This document shows positions 14,695 to 23,110 of a stretch of DNA of 30,637 nucleotides, piece after piece. Position 1 is the stretch's first letter, and every line of letters begins with the position of its first letter. Source of the DNA: CAVVVS01 sp963751355 (GTDB lineage: Bacteria; Bacteroidota; Ignavibacteria; Ignavibacteriales; Ignavibacteriaceae); contig CAVVVS010000125.1 in the NCBI GenBank assembly GCA_963751355.1, positions 1 to 30,637 of the forward strand, in the 5' to 3' direction. A program made the translations under genes and the position numbers. The notes under the pieces are model-generated. The model saw only the letters and a program-made list of their open reading frames with translations, was not told the DNA's origin and made no database searches.

Positions 14695-15339
14695 TTATTT
14701 AAAATATCTTTTTTCTACAGCAGTAATTTTATCTAATCTTCGTTGGTGTCTTTCCCCTGCAAAATTAGAATTTAGCCACACCTCGAGTATAGACTTTGCT
14801 GTTTCTTCTCCAATAGATTTTGCCCCAAGTGTGAGTATATTTGCATTATTATGTTCTATCGCACTGCGTGCAGTAAATTCATTATAGCAATTAGCTGCTC
14901 TGATTCCGGGTAATTTATTGGCCGTAATTGCTGAAGGATTCCCGGTTGCATCTACAATTATTCCGAAAGCAACTGTTCGATCTTTTACCTTGGACGCAAC
15001 TGCTAAAGCATAGTCCGGATAATCACAAGATTTTTCATCAAAAGTTCCAAGATCGAAAACTTCAAATCCCTTATCTGATAAAATTTTTATAAGCACATTC
15101 TTTAATTTAAATCCCGTATGGTCGCATCCAATCGCCGCTCTTTTGGGAGGGACAATCGAAGATTCACCACCTGAGGCGGAAATTATTTCAACTTCTTCTT
15201 TTGAAATAATTCGCATGCCGAGTGCCTTAACCCTGTCAAGTGCAAGAGGCGTCAAAATTTCATTCGGACCGACCGGAATTAAGGAGATCCCCTGCTTATG
15301 GAGTCTTTCGATATCAAGTTCTGTTAATAATTTTTTCAT
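14695..15339 (-). CDS. RpiB/LacA/LacB-family protein with N-terminal extension and altered active-site loop
   Basis: RpiB-type enzymes interconvert ribose 5-phosphate and ribulose 5-phosphate (LacAB acts on galactose 6-phosphate). The 214-aa protein has the RpiB fold from about residue 67: AAIGCDHTGFKLK (68-80), DLGTF, CDYPDYALAVASKV, ANKLPGIRAANCYNEFTARSAIEHNNANILTLGA and AGERHQRRLDKI. Phosphate-binding and fold-defining parts look sound. The catalytic loop does not: where RpiB has ICGTGIGMS, this has VDATGNPSA (129-137), so the catalytic Cys is Asp130. LacA-type subunits also have Asp there. A 66-residue extension (LLTELDIERLHKQGISLIPVG..ILTPLALDRVKALGMRI) resembles N-terminal segments I associate with EutQ and microcompartment-linked proteins. 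Activity as Rpi is uncertain, so I give no symbol. It lies 155 bp after manC on the same strand. Confidence 0.75.
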   Translation of the reverse strand: MKKLLTELDIERLHKQGISLIPVGPNEILTPLALDRVKALGMRIISKEEVEIISASGGESSIVPPKRAAIGCDHTGFKLKNVLIKILSDKGFEVFDLGTFDEKSCDYPDYALAVASKVKDRTVAFGIIVDATGNPSAITANKLPGIRAANCYNEFTARSAIEHNNANILTLGAKSIGEETAKSILEVWLNSNFAGERHQRRLDKITAVEKRYFK

Positions 15340-15494
15340 TAAATGAATAATATTGTGAAAACTAGTGTTTTAGAACTCAATCACTCTTTATTACGAATAA
15401 ATATATTTAAAAGTAAAAAACAAAATCGTTGCTGGAAATATATTCTATTTTTAAAATCTAATAAAATTACTTTTTAACACAAGCCTAAATAATA

Positions 15495-16562
15495 TTAAAG
15501 ATGCTCGGTCAGTTTATTAATCTTAAGATGATCAACTATTTTTTTTACTTCCTGTGTTTGGTCTCTGCGACAAACAAGTAATGCATCTTTGGTATTAATT
15601 ACAACAAGATTATCGACCCCTATCACGGCAGCAAATTTTTCCGGTGAAAAGATGTAAGAATCGGCGGTCATATCGGTAAAAATATTTCCTATGGCAGCAT
15701 TGCCGTCACCGTTCTTTTCCGATAACTGATAAACTTCTTCCCAGCTTCCCACATCACTCCACGGGAAAGTTCCTTTGGTTAGGTAAACATTTTCTGATTT
15801 TTCCATAATCCCGTAATCTATGGAAATATTCCGGAGCTGTCCATAAACGCGGGTTAAGGTTTTTTCGTATTTAGGAGTACCCAAATCGTTTGAAATTTCT
15901 TCTAATCCTTCGCTTAATTCCGGCATGTGTAGTTTTATTTCATTTAAGATTGAATCCACCCTCCAAATAAACATGCCGCTGTTCCAAAAGAAGTCCCCGC
16001 TTTCAAGAAATCTAACTGCGGTAGCATAATTAGGTTTTTCAGCAAATGCATAAACCTTGAAGATATTTTCTTTAATTCCCTTTTCGTCAATTTGAATATA
16101 ACCGTATCCCGTTTCCGGTCGTGTAGGAGGAATCCCTATTGTGATCAATCCATTTGATTCATACGCAAATTCTGCTGCATTTTTAAGAGTTTTATGAAAT
16201 TCATCCAAATCTTTTATCATGTGATCGGCTGGTAAAATTATTGTTACGGCATCTTCTTGTCTCTTTTTAATAATTACGGAAGCTAATCCGATACAAGCAG
16301 CGGTATTTTTTCCAAAAGGTTCTTCAATTATATTTTCTTCCGGTATCTCCGGCAATTGTCTAACAATTTCATCTTTCTGAATTTTATTCGTGATAATAAA
16401 AACATCTTCATTTTCAACTATTCCCTTTAATCTCCCAACAGTTTCCTGAATCATAGTTTTTTCGCCGAATATCTTTAAAAGCTGCTTTGGAGTTTTTTCC
16501 TTACTTCGCGGCCAAAACCTGGAGCCTACTCCGCCAGCCATTATTACTGCAAATAATTTCAT
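15495..16562 (-). CDS. manC: Mannose-1-phosphate guanylyltransferase (short form)
   Basis: This enzyme makes GDP-mannose from GTP and mannose 1-phosphate, feeding mannosylated glycans and GDP-fucose-type sugars. The 355-aa nucleotidyltransferase has the signature MAGGVGSRFWPRS..TPKQLL (8-29), EEPFGKNTAACIG (80-92), LPADH (110-114), ETGYGYIQ (150-157), FAEKP (173-177), FFWNSGMFIW (191-200) and FPWSDVGSW in the C-terminal half. It ends after the left-handed helix region (DALLVCRRDQTQEVKKIVDHLK) and lacks the fused phosphomannose isomerase domain of bifunctional ManC/AlgA proteins. It starts 6 bp after the unknown helical protein gene and so belongs to the alr transcript. Confidence 0.92.
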   Translation of the reverse strand: MKLFAVIMAGGVGSRFWPRSKEKTPKQLLKIFGEKTMIQETVGRLKGIVENEDVFIITNKIQKDEIVRQLPEIPEENIIEEPFGKNTAACIGLASVIIKKRQEDAVTIILPADHMIKDLDEFHKTLKNAAEFAYESNGLITIGIPPTRPETGYGYIQIDEKGIKENIFKVYAFAEKPNYATAVRFLESGDFFWNSGMFIWRVDSILNEIKLHMPELSEGLEEISNDLGTPKYEKTLTRVYGQLRNISIDYGIMEKSENVYLTKGTFPWSDVGSWEEVYQLSEKNGDGNAAIGNIFTDMTADSYIFSPEKFAAVIGVDNLVVINTKDALLVCRRDQTQEVKKIVDHLKINKLTEHL

Positions 16563-16568
16563 TACTTG

Positions 16569-17483
16569 TTATTCCTTTACATTTAGAGATTGTACTTTTT
16601 TCCCAAATTCTTCAGCCCTATTTAGGTAATTTGTAATGTCAACTTCTTTGCCTTTAACAATGGCAACAATTACGATTAAACATGCGCGCAACGATTCAAT
16701 CACTTCTTTGCCCGGCATCAGATCCCGGGATCTTATCAAAAGCAAAGATTTTGAAATTATTTTGTGCATATTCGAAATTATATCGAAACCGATCTTAGCA
16801 GATAATTTCCCGTTCTTTTCCATTATTTCAGCAAATTCATTTAAATCTTCAGGAACTAATTTATTGACGGCTAATTGTTTTAATAACGAATCGAGAGGTT
16901 TTATCGGGTGTAAAATTGTGTTTTCATAATTTTGAAAGAATAATTCATCGTCGGTTTTTTCTTCCGCTAATATTATTTCTTCCTTTAATTTGTCTCTCTC
17001 AGATTTTTCAAACTCATAAGGAGATGATTTTTTTTGGGATACATCGATGTTTGAGGTTTCCTGAATATCATTGGCAGAATTTTTATTCAGATTATTTATT
17101 TTCGAATCACCAACCGTATTTTCATTAGTTGGGTTTTCGGGCTTTAACTTGTCTAGCGCCTGTTTAAAAGAAACCGGATTTACCATATCAAGCATATGGC
17201 TTAAATCTTTTATCAGATATTGACTATGTTCCTTAAATTTCTCTGATAGCTTAAAAAAATCGACCTGACTTTGAGTAAGGAAATTATAAATTTCATTTAG
17301 ACGGATTGCAAGGGTAGATAACTCGGTAATTTTTTTCATCAACTTAATATCATTCCCGATATCATCAGATTTGAAGATTGCTTCACGCAGTAATGCAACA
17401 ACTTCAATTTTTTGCGGATTTAAACGCAAATTATTTGAAGCCACAGATATACTTTGAACCATATATAGTTTGAGCAAATCCAT
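16569..17483 (-). CDS. Unknown two-part helical protein between alr and manC
   Basis: I do not recognise this 304-aa protein. It has no signal peptide or transmembrane segment. Residues 1-112 look all-helical (NNLRLNPQKIEVVALLREAIF, KKITELSTLAIRLNEIYNFL). Residues 113-160 are a hydrophilic, Asn/Ser-rich, probably disordered linker. Residues 160-304 are helical again, starting with a charged coiled-coil-like stretch (EKSERDKLKEEIILAEEKTDDE) and ending in a hydrophobic helix ESLRACLIVIVAIVKGKEVDITNYLNRAEEF. There is no cysteine pair, nucleotide-binding loop or catalytic pattern. The layout suggests a cytoplasmic scaffold or adaptor; that is inference only. The start codon follows the alr stop with no gap (TAA ATG) and manC begins 6 bp after its end, so it is surely translated from the same message. 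Confidence 0.75.
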   Translation of the reverse strand: MDLLKLYMVQSISVASNNLRLNPQKIEVVALLREAIFKSDDIGNDIKLMKKITELSTLAIRLNEIYNFLTQSQVDFFKLSEKFKEHSQYLIKDLSHMLDMVNPVSFKQALDKLKPENPTNENTVGDSKINNLNKNSANDIQETSNIDVSQKKSSPYEFEKSERDKLKEEIILAEEKTDDELFFQNYENTILHPIKPLDSLLKQLAVNKLVPEDLNEFAEIMEKNGKLSAKIGFDIISNMHKIISKSLLLIRSRDLMPGKEVIESLRACLIVIVAIVKGKEVDITNYLNRAEEFGKKVQSLNVKE

Positions 17484-18605
17484 TTAGTATTTAAATACTC
17501 TAGGTACCCTTTTGGAAATATTGCATATTATTTCATACGGAATAGTATTAAGAATTTTTCCCCAATCCCAAGCGTCGATTTTTAATTTTTTTTGTTTTCC
17601 CAATAAAATTACTTTATCTCCGGTTCTAATATCGTCATTTTTTACATCAAACATAACCCTATCCATAGTAACCCGTCCCACCTGTTTATAAGAATTACCC
17701 TTTATTATAGCCGTCGCTTTATTAGTAAGGCCTCGGTTAAAACCATCTGCGTATCCTATAGGGACGGAAATTATCTTAGTTTTTTTATCAGTGGTAAATT
17801 TTCTTCCGTAGCTAACTGTTTCACCTTTTTTTATGGTTTTTATGGAGGCTACTTCGGAAACCAGTGATAACACCGGTGCAAGCGGAATAGACTCAGTAGT
17901 TTCTAAAGATGGGTAATAGCCATACAATGAAATACCAGGTCTAACCATATCATAATAAGAGTCAGGCATATCCAGTATTGCGCCGCTGTTTGCCGTATGA
18001 GCTAATCCGTAATTAATACGGTTTTTATTTAATTCTGTTATTAGAGTATCGAACCTTTTTAGCTGTAGGTTTGCAAATTGTTTGTCTCTTTCATCCGAAG
18101 TTGCAAAGTGTGTGTAAATTCCATCGAGAATAAAGTTTTTATTTTTACTCACTTTTTTTATAAACTCATATGCTTCATCGAACCGGATACCCAAACGGTT
18201 CATCCCGGTATCTACTTTAATATGAATATTCAATTTCTTCGATGAAGACAATTTTTTCCGGGAATTTTGTAAAATGCTGAGATGCTTTTCTGTAAATACA
18301 GTAGCCGTTAAATTATAGTCGAAAGCAATTGGTGCTTCATTTTGATTGAAGGGTTCAAATATAAGAATAGGTTGTTTTACTTTATATTTCCTCAGTTCAA
18401 TCCCTTCATCAGGGATAGCGACTGCAAAGTATTCGGGTTTTTTATTTTTTAATGAAAGCAAAGTCTCAACCGTGGTTTTTACGCCATGACCGTATGCATC
18501 TGCTTTAACAACTGCCATAATTGATTTGTTTTTTGTCTTCTTTCTTATGTTTAAAAAGTTTTGCTTTAAATTAGAAAGATTTATTTCGGCAAAAGTAGGA
18601 CGCAT
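17484..18605 (-). CDS. alr: Alanine racemase
   Basis: Alr interconverts L- and D-alanine with PLP and supplies D-Ala for peptidoglycan. The 373-aa protein has the PLP-lysine motif VVKADAYGHG (32-41; Lys34), VDTGMNRLGI (131-140), GIYTHFATSD (162-171), HTANSGAIL (203-211), VRPGISLYGYYP (221-232) and the opposite-face catalytic Tyr266 in VSYGRKF. Also present are IGYADGFNRG (283-292) and the VGRVTMD strand (309-315), where many family members have GRVCMDQ; here Cys is Thr and Gln is Arg. Length is normal and no MurF-like fusion domain is attached (some Bacteroidota have a MurF-Alr fusion). The ATG at 18605 places Lys34 at the usual position. First gene of the alr - unknown - manC run, divergent from nuo. 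Confidence 0.96.
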   Translation of the reverse strand: MRPTFAEINLSNLKQNFLNIRKKTKNKSIMAVVKADAYGHGVKTTVETLLSLKNKKPEYFAVAIPDEGIELRKYKVKQPILIFEPFNQNEAPIAFDYNLTATVFTEKHLSILQNSRKKLSSSKKLNIHIKVDTGMNRLGIRFDEAYEFIKKVSKNKNFILDGIYTHFATSDERDKQFANLQLKRFDTLITELNKNRINYGLAHTANSGAILDMPDSYYDMVRPGISLYGYYPSLETTESIPLAPVLSLVSEVASIKTIKKGETVSYGRKFTTDKKTKIISVPIGYADGFNRGLTNKATAIIKGNSYKQVGRVTMDRVMFDVKNDDIRTGDKVILLGKQKKLKIDAWDWGKILNTIPYEIICNISKRVPRVFKY

Positions 18606-19367
18606 CTGAATCTTGAATTAATTGTGTGCAAAATATAAATTTTATTGGAGTTATAATCAATCTGCCAAACCAGTCAAATCATTTATAAAATAGGGTAATT
18701 CTCAATAATATTCTTTGATAACAACTCTATTTTTATTTATTAGTAAAATTTTTAATGCCTAAAGTATTTATCGACATAGAATAATATAATACATATTTAA
18801 TTTAAAATTACAAATTTGGAGTATAAAGCTAATCATGAATTATATCAAAATAATCTTTTACATGATTTCGTGATTATAGACTTGCAACTGAATGTGAATC
18901 ATATAATGTCAGTTTATCTCTCTAAATTAGAAATTAGAATTTTAAAAATATTACAACTATTAAAAATTATCCATTCCATTTCGTTTGTAAAGTATTATAA
19001 ATCATTTTGAGAAGACTTTTACTTTCTTTTAAAAAGAAAAACACGATTAAGATCCGGGTAATCACTAGTTACACTCCTAAAATTTTGTTGAATTTCTCAT
19101 CAGTTCTTCTTAAAGTTACTCACATAATAAAATTCTCTGTTGTGGGAATAATGGTATAGTGCATCTTCCTAATATTGGAAATTGAACATTTTTCAACTTA
19201 AACATAAGCGCATTTTTTTGATTATACGGTAATTTTTGTTTTTGGCATATATCTTGGAAGAATTTGGCAAATCTAATAAAAACTGTCAGTACTCCTGAGA
19301 ATTTTATTGAACAAATAACATTCACCTTCTGGTGAATAAATACGTAAAACAAAACTTTAGTAAATAA
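18606..19367. other. Divergent promoter region between alr and nuoA
   Basis: This 762-bp AT-rich spacer separates alr (minus) from nuoA (plus) and must hold both promoters. Short ORFs inside it have no recognisable product. Visible structure: a TTTCTTTT/AAAAGAAA pairing near 19023-19039, an imperfect direct repeat (19073-19092 and 19291-19311, both ACTCCT..ATTTT.TTGAA), and the palindromic hairpin at 19320-19337. No TTTG-N19-21-TAnnTTTG match was found for either gene, and no tRNA or small RNA could be supported. Confidence 0.55.
19320..19337. promoter_or_regulatory. Palindromic hairpin just upstream of nuoA
   Basis: ATTCACC (19320-19326), a 4-nt TTCT loop and GGTGAAT (19331-19337) form a perfect 7-bp stem 30 nt before the nuoA ATG. 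With a G+C-rich core in an AT-rich spacer it stands out. It could be an operator for a dimeric regulator or a 5'-leader hairpin of the nuo transcript. Confidence 0.4.
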
Positions 19368-19826
19368 ATGCTAACAGAATTCGGTAAAATTTTTGCTTTC
19401 ATGCTCATGGCAATGATTTTTGTTGTTGTTGCTATATTTGCCTCCAAATTGGTTAGACCCTCCAGACCTACACATGAAAAACTATTAACATACGAATGCG
19501 GTGAAAATCCCGAGGGCTCTCCATGGGTAAAATTTAATATAAGATTTTATGTTGTAGCATTAATATTTTTGATTTTCGATGTTGAAATTGTACTGCTTAT
19601 CCCATGGGCACTTGTATATAAGTCTTTTGGAATGGGAGGGTTTCTTATTGGTGCAATATTTTTGTTTTTACTAACGCTGGGCATGGCTTACGAGTGGCGC
19701 AAAGGAGATCTTAATTGGGAACGTCCTGTTATCGTTCCTCCTGTTGTAAATAAACCTATAACGATACAAAAAACTGTAAATAATGAAGATGAAACATTGA
19801 ATGTGAATGTTGCCGATAATACTTAA
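19368..19826 (+). CDS. nuoA: NADH-quinone oxidoreductase subunit A
   Basis: NuoA is a small membrane subunit of complex I near the quinone site. The 152-aa protein has three hydrophobic segments (about 8-28, 61-81 and 89-108) and the family loop LLTYECGENPEGSPWVKFNIRFYVVALIFLIFDVEI (39-74), with Cys44 in YECG and the acidic FDVE stretch (70-73) in the second helix. A hydrophilic tail of about 35 residues after the last helix (from ERPVIVPPVV onward) makes it somewhat longer than the usual 115-140. It is the first gene of the nuo operon. The next gene starts 38 bp later. Confidence 0.95.
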   Translation: MLTEFGKIFAFMLMAMIFVVVAIFASKLVRPSRPTHEKLLTYECGENPEGSPWVKFNIRFYVVALIFLIFDVEIVLLIPWALVYKSFGMGGFLIGAIFLFLLTLGMAYEWRKGDLNWERPVIVPPVVNKPITIQKTVNNEDETLNVNVADNT

Positions 19827-19864
19827 TTGATATAAACAGTAAAAAAAAAAGAAAATAAAAATTT

Positions 19865-20356
19865 ATGGGCTTACTGGATAAACAATTTACCGATGGAAAT
19901 ATAGTAATAACTAAAATGGATGACCTTCTGAATTGGGCTAGATTATCATCACTATGGCAAATGGGTTTCGGACTTGCATGTTGTGCAATAGAAATGATGG
20001 CTACTTCAGCATCGCATTATGATTTTGATAGATTCGGAGTAATTCCCCGCCCTTCTCCCAGACAATCGGATGTTATTATTATATCCGGTACCGTCACCCT
20101 TAAAATGGCAATTAGAATTAAACGTCTTTACGAGCAGATGCCTGACCCTAAATATGTAATTTCAATGGGGAGTTGTTCAAATTGCGGCGGCCCATATTGG
20201 GAGCACGGATATCATGTATTAAAAGGCGTTGATAGAGTTATTCCGGTCGATGTTTATGTTCCGGGATGCCCTCCTCGTCCGGAAGCCCTACTGGAAGGCT
20301 TATTAAAACTTCAAGAAAAAATCCGTAACGAATCAATGGTGAAAAAATCAGCATGA
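19865..20356 (+). CDS. nuoB: NADH-quinone oxidoreductase subunit B (N2 cluster)
   Basis: NuoB holds the terminal [4Fe-4S] cluster N2, which passes electrons to quinone. In this 163-aa protein the ligands are the tandem Cys39-Cys40 (FGLACCAIEMM), Cys104 (MGSCSNCGGPYW) and Cys135 (VPGCPPRPEALLEG), all intact. The DFDRFGVIPRPSPRQSD stretch is typical. It overlaps nuoC by 4 bp (ATGA), indicating coupled translation. An adenine-rich run precedes the start, with no Shine-Dalgarno site. Confidence 0.97.
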   Translation: MGLLDKQFTDGNIVITKMDDLLNWARLSSLWQMGFGLACCAIEMMATSASHYDFDRFGVIPRPSPRQSDVIIISGTVTLKMAIRIKRLYEQMPDPKYVISMGSCSNCGGPYWEHGYHVLKGVDRVIPVDVYVPGCPPRPEALLEGLLKLQEKIRNESMVKKSA

Positions 20357-20883
20357 AAAATACCGAAGAAATATTCAATTTACTAAAAGAAAAATTCGGT
20401 GATGCAACAATTGAATTGAATACCGAACAGGTAGTTGATCCGGTTATTACCGTTAAACCGTTGGAAATTTACAATGTTTGTCTTTTCTTAAGAGATAATG
20501 ATGAATTATTATTTGACAGTTTAGTACTCCTTTCGGGAGTAGATGATGCAAACGCAAAAAATACTTCCGGTACAAACAGCGAAGGTGAAATGGTAGGGGG
20601 AACATTAAGTGTATTCTATCATCTTGAATCTACGAATTTTAGGCACAAATTAGTTCTCAAGGCAATCACGCCAAGAGAAAATCCGGAAGTTACATCTGTG
20701 GAAAGCATCTGGAAGCATGCTGATTGGGAAGAACGTGAAGCTTATGATATGTTCGGTATTATTTTTCTGAATCATCCGGACTTAAGGAGAATATTAATGC
20801 CTTATGATTGGGAAGCCGGATATCCTTTAAGAAAAGATTATAAAAACCCAGAATTTTACCAGGGTATGAAAGTACCTTATTAA
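20353..20883 (+). CDS. nuoC: NADH-quinone oxidoreductase subunit C
   Basis: NuoC is part of the hydrophilic Q module. The 176-aa protein has the 30-kDa-subunit signature in HADWEEREAYDMFGIIF and HPDLRRILMPYDWEAGYPLRKDY (about 118-160). It is a separate gene, not fused to nuoD as in E. coli. A short Asn/Thr/Gly-rich insert (NAKNTSGTNSEGEMVGG, about 64-80) sits between two strands, probably as a surface loop. It begins inside nuoB's last codons and ends 29 bp before nuoD. Confidence 0.95.
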   Translation: MKNTEEIFNLLKEKFGDATIELNTEQVVDPVITVKPLEIYNVCLFLRDNDELLFDSLVLLSGVDDANAKNTSGTNSEGEMVGGTLSVFYHLESTNFRHKLVLKAITPRENPEVTSVESIWKHADWEEREAYDMFGIIFLNHPDLRRILMPYDWEAGYPLRKDYKNPEFYQGMKVPY

Positions 20884-20912
20884 TAATTGATTAAAACAAT
20901 AAATAACTGATT

Positions 20913-22028
20913 ATGCCTCTGAAAACTGAAGAAATGGTATTAAATATGGGTCCTCAACACCCCTCAACACACGGGGTTTTGAGACTTGAACTCACCATGG
21001 AAGGTGAGATAATCAAAGAAGTACGTCCCCATATTGGCTACTTGCATAGATGTTTTGAAAAACATGCCGAAGCTATGACTTATCCTCAGGTTATTCCTTA
21101 TACGGATAGGATGGATTATCTAGCTTCAATGGGAAATGAATTCGGTTACGTAGTTGCTGTTGAGAAACTTTTAGGGTTAGAAGTACCCGATAGAGTTCAT
21201 TATATTCGGGTGATTATGGCGGAATTTCAAAGAATTGCTTCTCACCTCGTTGCTCTGGGTACTTACGGCGCAGATATCGGTGCTTTCACTCCTTTCCTGT
21301 TTTGTTTTAGAGACAGGGAAAAGATTTTAAGTCTTTTTGAGATGACTTGCGGCGCCAGACTTCTTTATAATTATATCTGGGTCGGAGGCCTATCTCATGA
21401 TCTTCACCCTGACTTTGTCCGTGAAGCGAAAAATTTCATAAAATATTTTCGTCCCAAGGTAGTTGAACTGAACGATCTGTTAACCAACAATCAAATCTTT
21501 ATTGAAAGAACCGCAAATGTTGGTATCCTTCCGGCAGATGTAGCTATCAACTATGGAATGAGCGGTCCAAATTTGAGAGCAAGCGGAGTTAATTGGGATA
21601 TCAGGAAAGTTGAGCCTTATGCCGTTTATGACCAACTTGAATTTGATATTCCTATCGGAGAAGGTAAAAATGGAACAGTCGGAGACAGTTGGGACAGGTA
21701 TTACATGAGAATACTTGAGATGGAACAGAGTTTAAATATTCTTGAGCAAGCACTTGAACAATTACCCGAGGGAGATGTTACTTCCGCTATTCCAAAGCGA
21801 ATCAAACCTCCGGTTGGTCATGTTTACGGACGCGTTGAAAACCCACGCGGAGAATTGGGCTATTTCATTATTAGTAACGGAACTACAAACCCATTTAGGG
21901 TTAAAGTCCGTGCACCCTCTTTTATAAGTCTTAGTGCAATGAATACTCTTTGCAAAGGTCACATGGTTGCGGATGTAATCGCCATTCTGGGAAGTATCGA
22001 TATAGTTTTAGGAGAGGTTGACAGATGA
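20913..22028 (+). CDS. nuoD: NADH-quinone oxidoreductase subunit D
   Basis: NuoD, related to the hydrogenase large subunit, forms the quinone cavity with NuoB. The 371-aa protein opens with MVLNMGPQHPSTHGVLRLEL (8-27; His16 and His20 lie in the quinone-contact loop) and IGYLHRCFEKHAE (41-53), and ends with the normal DIVLGEVDR. It has no metal-binding cysteines of a hydrogenase, as expected. Slightly shorter than the roughly 400-residue mean, mainly at the N-terminus, with all conserved blocks present. The last 4 bp overlap nuoH. Confidence 0.97.
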   Translation: MPLKTEEMVLNMGPQHPSTHGVLRLELTMEGEIIKEVRPHIGYLHRCFEKHAEAMTYPQVIPYTDRMDYLASMGNEFGYVVAVEKLLGLEVPDRVHYIRVIMAEFQRIASHLVALGTYGADIGAFTPFLFCFRDREKILSLFEMTCGARLLYNYIWVGGLSHDLHPDFVREAKNFIKYFRPKVVELNDLLTNNQIFIERTANVGILPADVAINYGMSGPNLRASGVNWDIRKVEPYAVYDQLEFDIPIGEGKNGTVGDSWDRYYMRILEMEQSLNILEQALEQLPEGDVTSAIPKRIKPPVGHVYGRVENPRGELGYFIISNGTTNPFRVKVRAPSFISLSAMNTLCKGHMVADVIAILGSIDIVLGEVDR

Positions 22029-23098
22029 TTTACGAATTCTTATTGAAAATTACGGGCAGTGGAATTGCAGCTGCATTTATACAGAGTATGCTTCCCCTTT
22101 TCCTTTTTATATTGCCATTCGCACTTTTTGCCGTACTTGCCGAAAGAAAAGTGTCGGCTCATATGCAGGATAGATTAGGTCCCATGAGAGTCGGATACCA
22201 CGGAATTTTACAAACCATAGCCGATATACTTAAACTGGTTCAAAAAGAAGATATCGTACCTGATGATGCGGATAAACCCCTTTTTAATATTGCCCCGGTA
22301 TTAGTTTTTACTGGGAGTTATGCAGTGTTTGCGGCCATTCCTTTTTCAGGGGGATTTATAGGCGCAAACATTAATTTGGGATTGTTTTATATAATTGCAG
22401 TTTCGGGATTAGTGGTTGCCGGAATCTTAATGGCAGGCTGGGCTTCAAACAATAAATATTCTCTTCTAGGAGCGATGCGGTCGGCTGCACAAATAATCAG
22501 TTATGAAATACCGACAATATTAGTTGTCATAACTGTAGTGATGATAACCGGGACACTTAATCTTTATACCCTTAGTGAAATGCAGACCGGATATTTCTGG
22601 AACTGGATGATATTCGGCGGACCGGTATTCGGCGTAGCAAAATTCTTATTCATACCCCTTATGTTTCTCGGGTTTTTGATTATTTACATGAGCACTTTGG
22701 CAGAAGTTAACAGAACTCCTTTCGATATTCCCGAAGCAGAATCAGAATTGGTTGCCGGTTATCATACCGAGTACACAGGGATGAAATTTGCCATGTTTTT
22801 CTTAGCGGAGTATGCGAATATGTTTGCTGTATCAGCAATTGTCGCATCAATATTTTTCGGTGGTTTTCAATCTCCTTTTGGATATTTGGGCAACACACTC
22901 GGACTTCACTGGCTTATCCCCTTTGAACAATTTTTCTGGTTTACTGCTAAGGGATTATTCTTTGTGTTCGTTCAAATGTGGCTTAGATGGACATTACCAA
23001 GATTAAGAGTTGATCAACTAATGGCAGTCTGCTGGAAATATTTAATTCCGCTTGCTGTTGTTAATTTATTAATAGTGGGTTTAATAACTGTTTTATAA
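22025..23098 (+). CDS. nuoH: NADH-quinone oxidoreductase subunit H
   Basis: NuoH anchors the membrane arm to the Q module and lines the quinone tunnel. The 357-aa polytopic protein (eight helices in the family) carries the ERKVSAHMQDRLGPMRVG loop (40-57), SYEIPTILVV, the NRTPFDIPEAESELVAGYHTEYTGMKFAMFFLAEY loop with its conserved acidic residues, and the C-terminal LRWTLPRLRVDQLM. All usual charged residues of the E-channel region appear present. Start overlaps nuoD by 4 bp; nuoI follows after 12 bp. Confidence 0.97.
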   Translation: MIYEFLLKITGSGIAAAFIQSMLPLFLFILPFALFAVLAERKVSAHMQDRLGPMRVGYHGILQTIADILKLVQKEDIVPDDADKPLFNIAPVLVFTGSYAVFAAIPFSGGFIGANINLGLFYIIAVSGLVVAGILMAGWASNNKYSLLGAMRSAAQIISYEIPTILVVITVVMITGTLNLYTLSEMQTGYFWNWMIFGGPVFGVAKFLFIPLMFLGFLIIYMSTLAEVNRTPFDIPEAESELVAGYHTEYTGMKFAMFFLAEYANMFAVSAIVASIFFGGFQSPFGYLGNTLGLHWLIPFEQFFWFTAKGLFFVFVQMWLRWTLPRLRVDQLMAVCWKYLIPLAVVNLLIVGLITVL

Positions 23099-23110
23099 TC
23101 TAATTATGAT

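Noticed and set aside
18816..19010. Small 64-codon ORF in the alr-nuoA spacer
   Set aside because: Low-complexity AT-rich translation (many Ile, Asn, Lys, Leu), starts at a non-ATG codon, no ribosome site and no recognisable domain.
19073..19311. Imperfect direct repeat ACTCCT..ATTTT.TTGAA (19073-19092 and 19291-19311)
   Set aside because: Only about 20 nt with a gap and mismatch in AT-rich sequence; no target-site duplication or terminal repeats to support a mobile element.
19116..19352. Minus-strand 78-codon ORF upstream of nuoA
   Set aside because: Lies across the presumed nuo promoter and palindrome, has no ribosome site or family resemblance, and its composition follows the AT-rich spacer.
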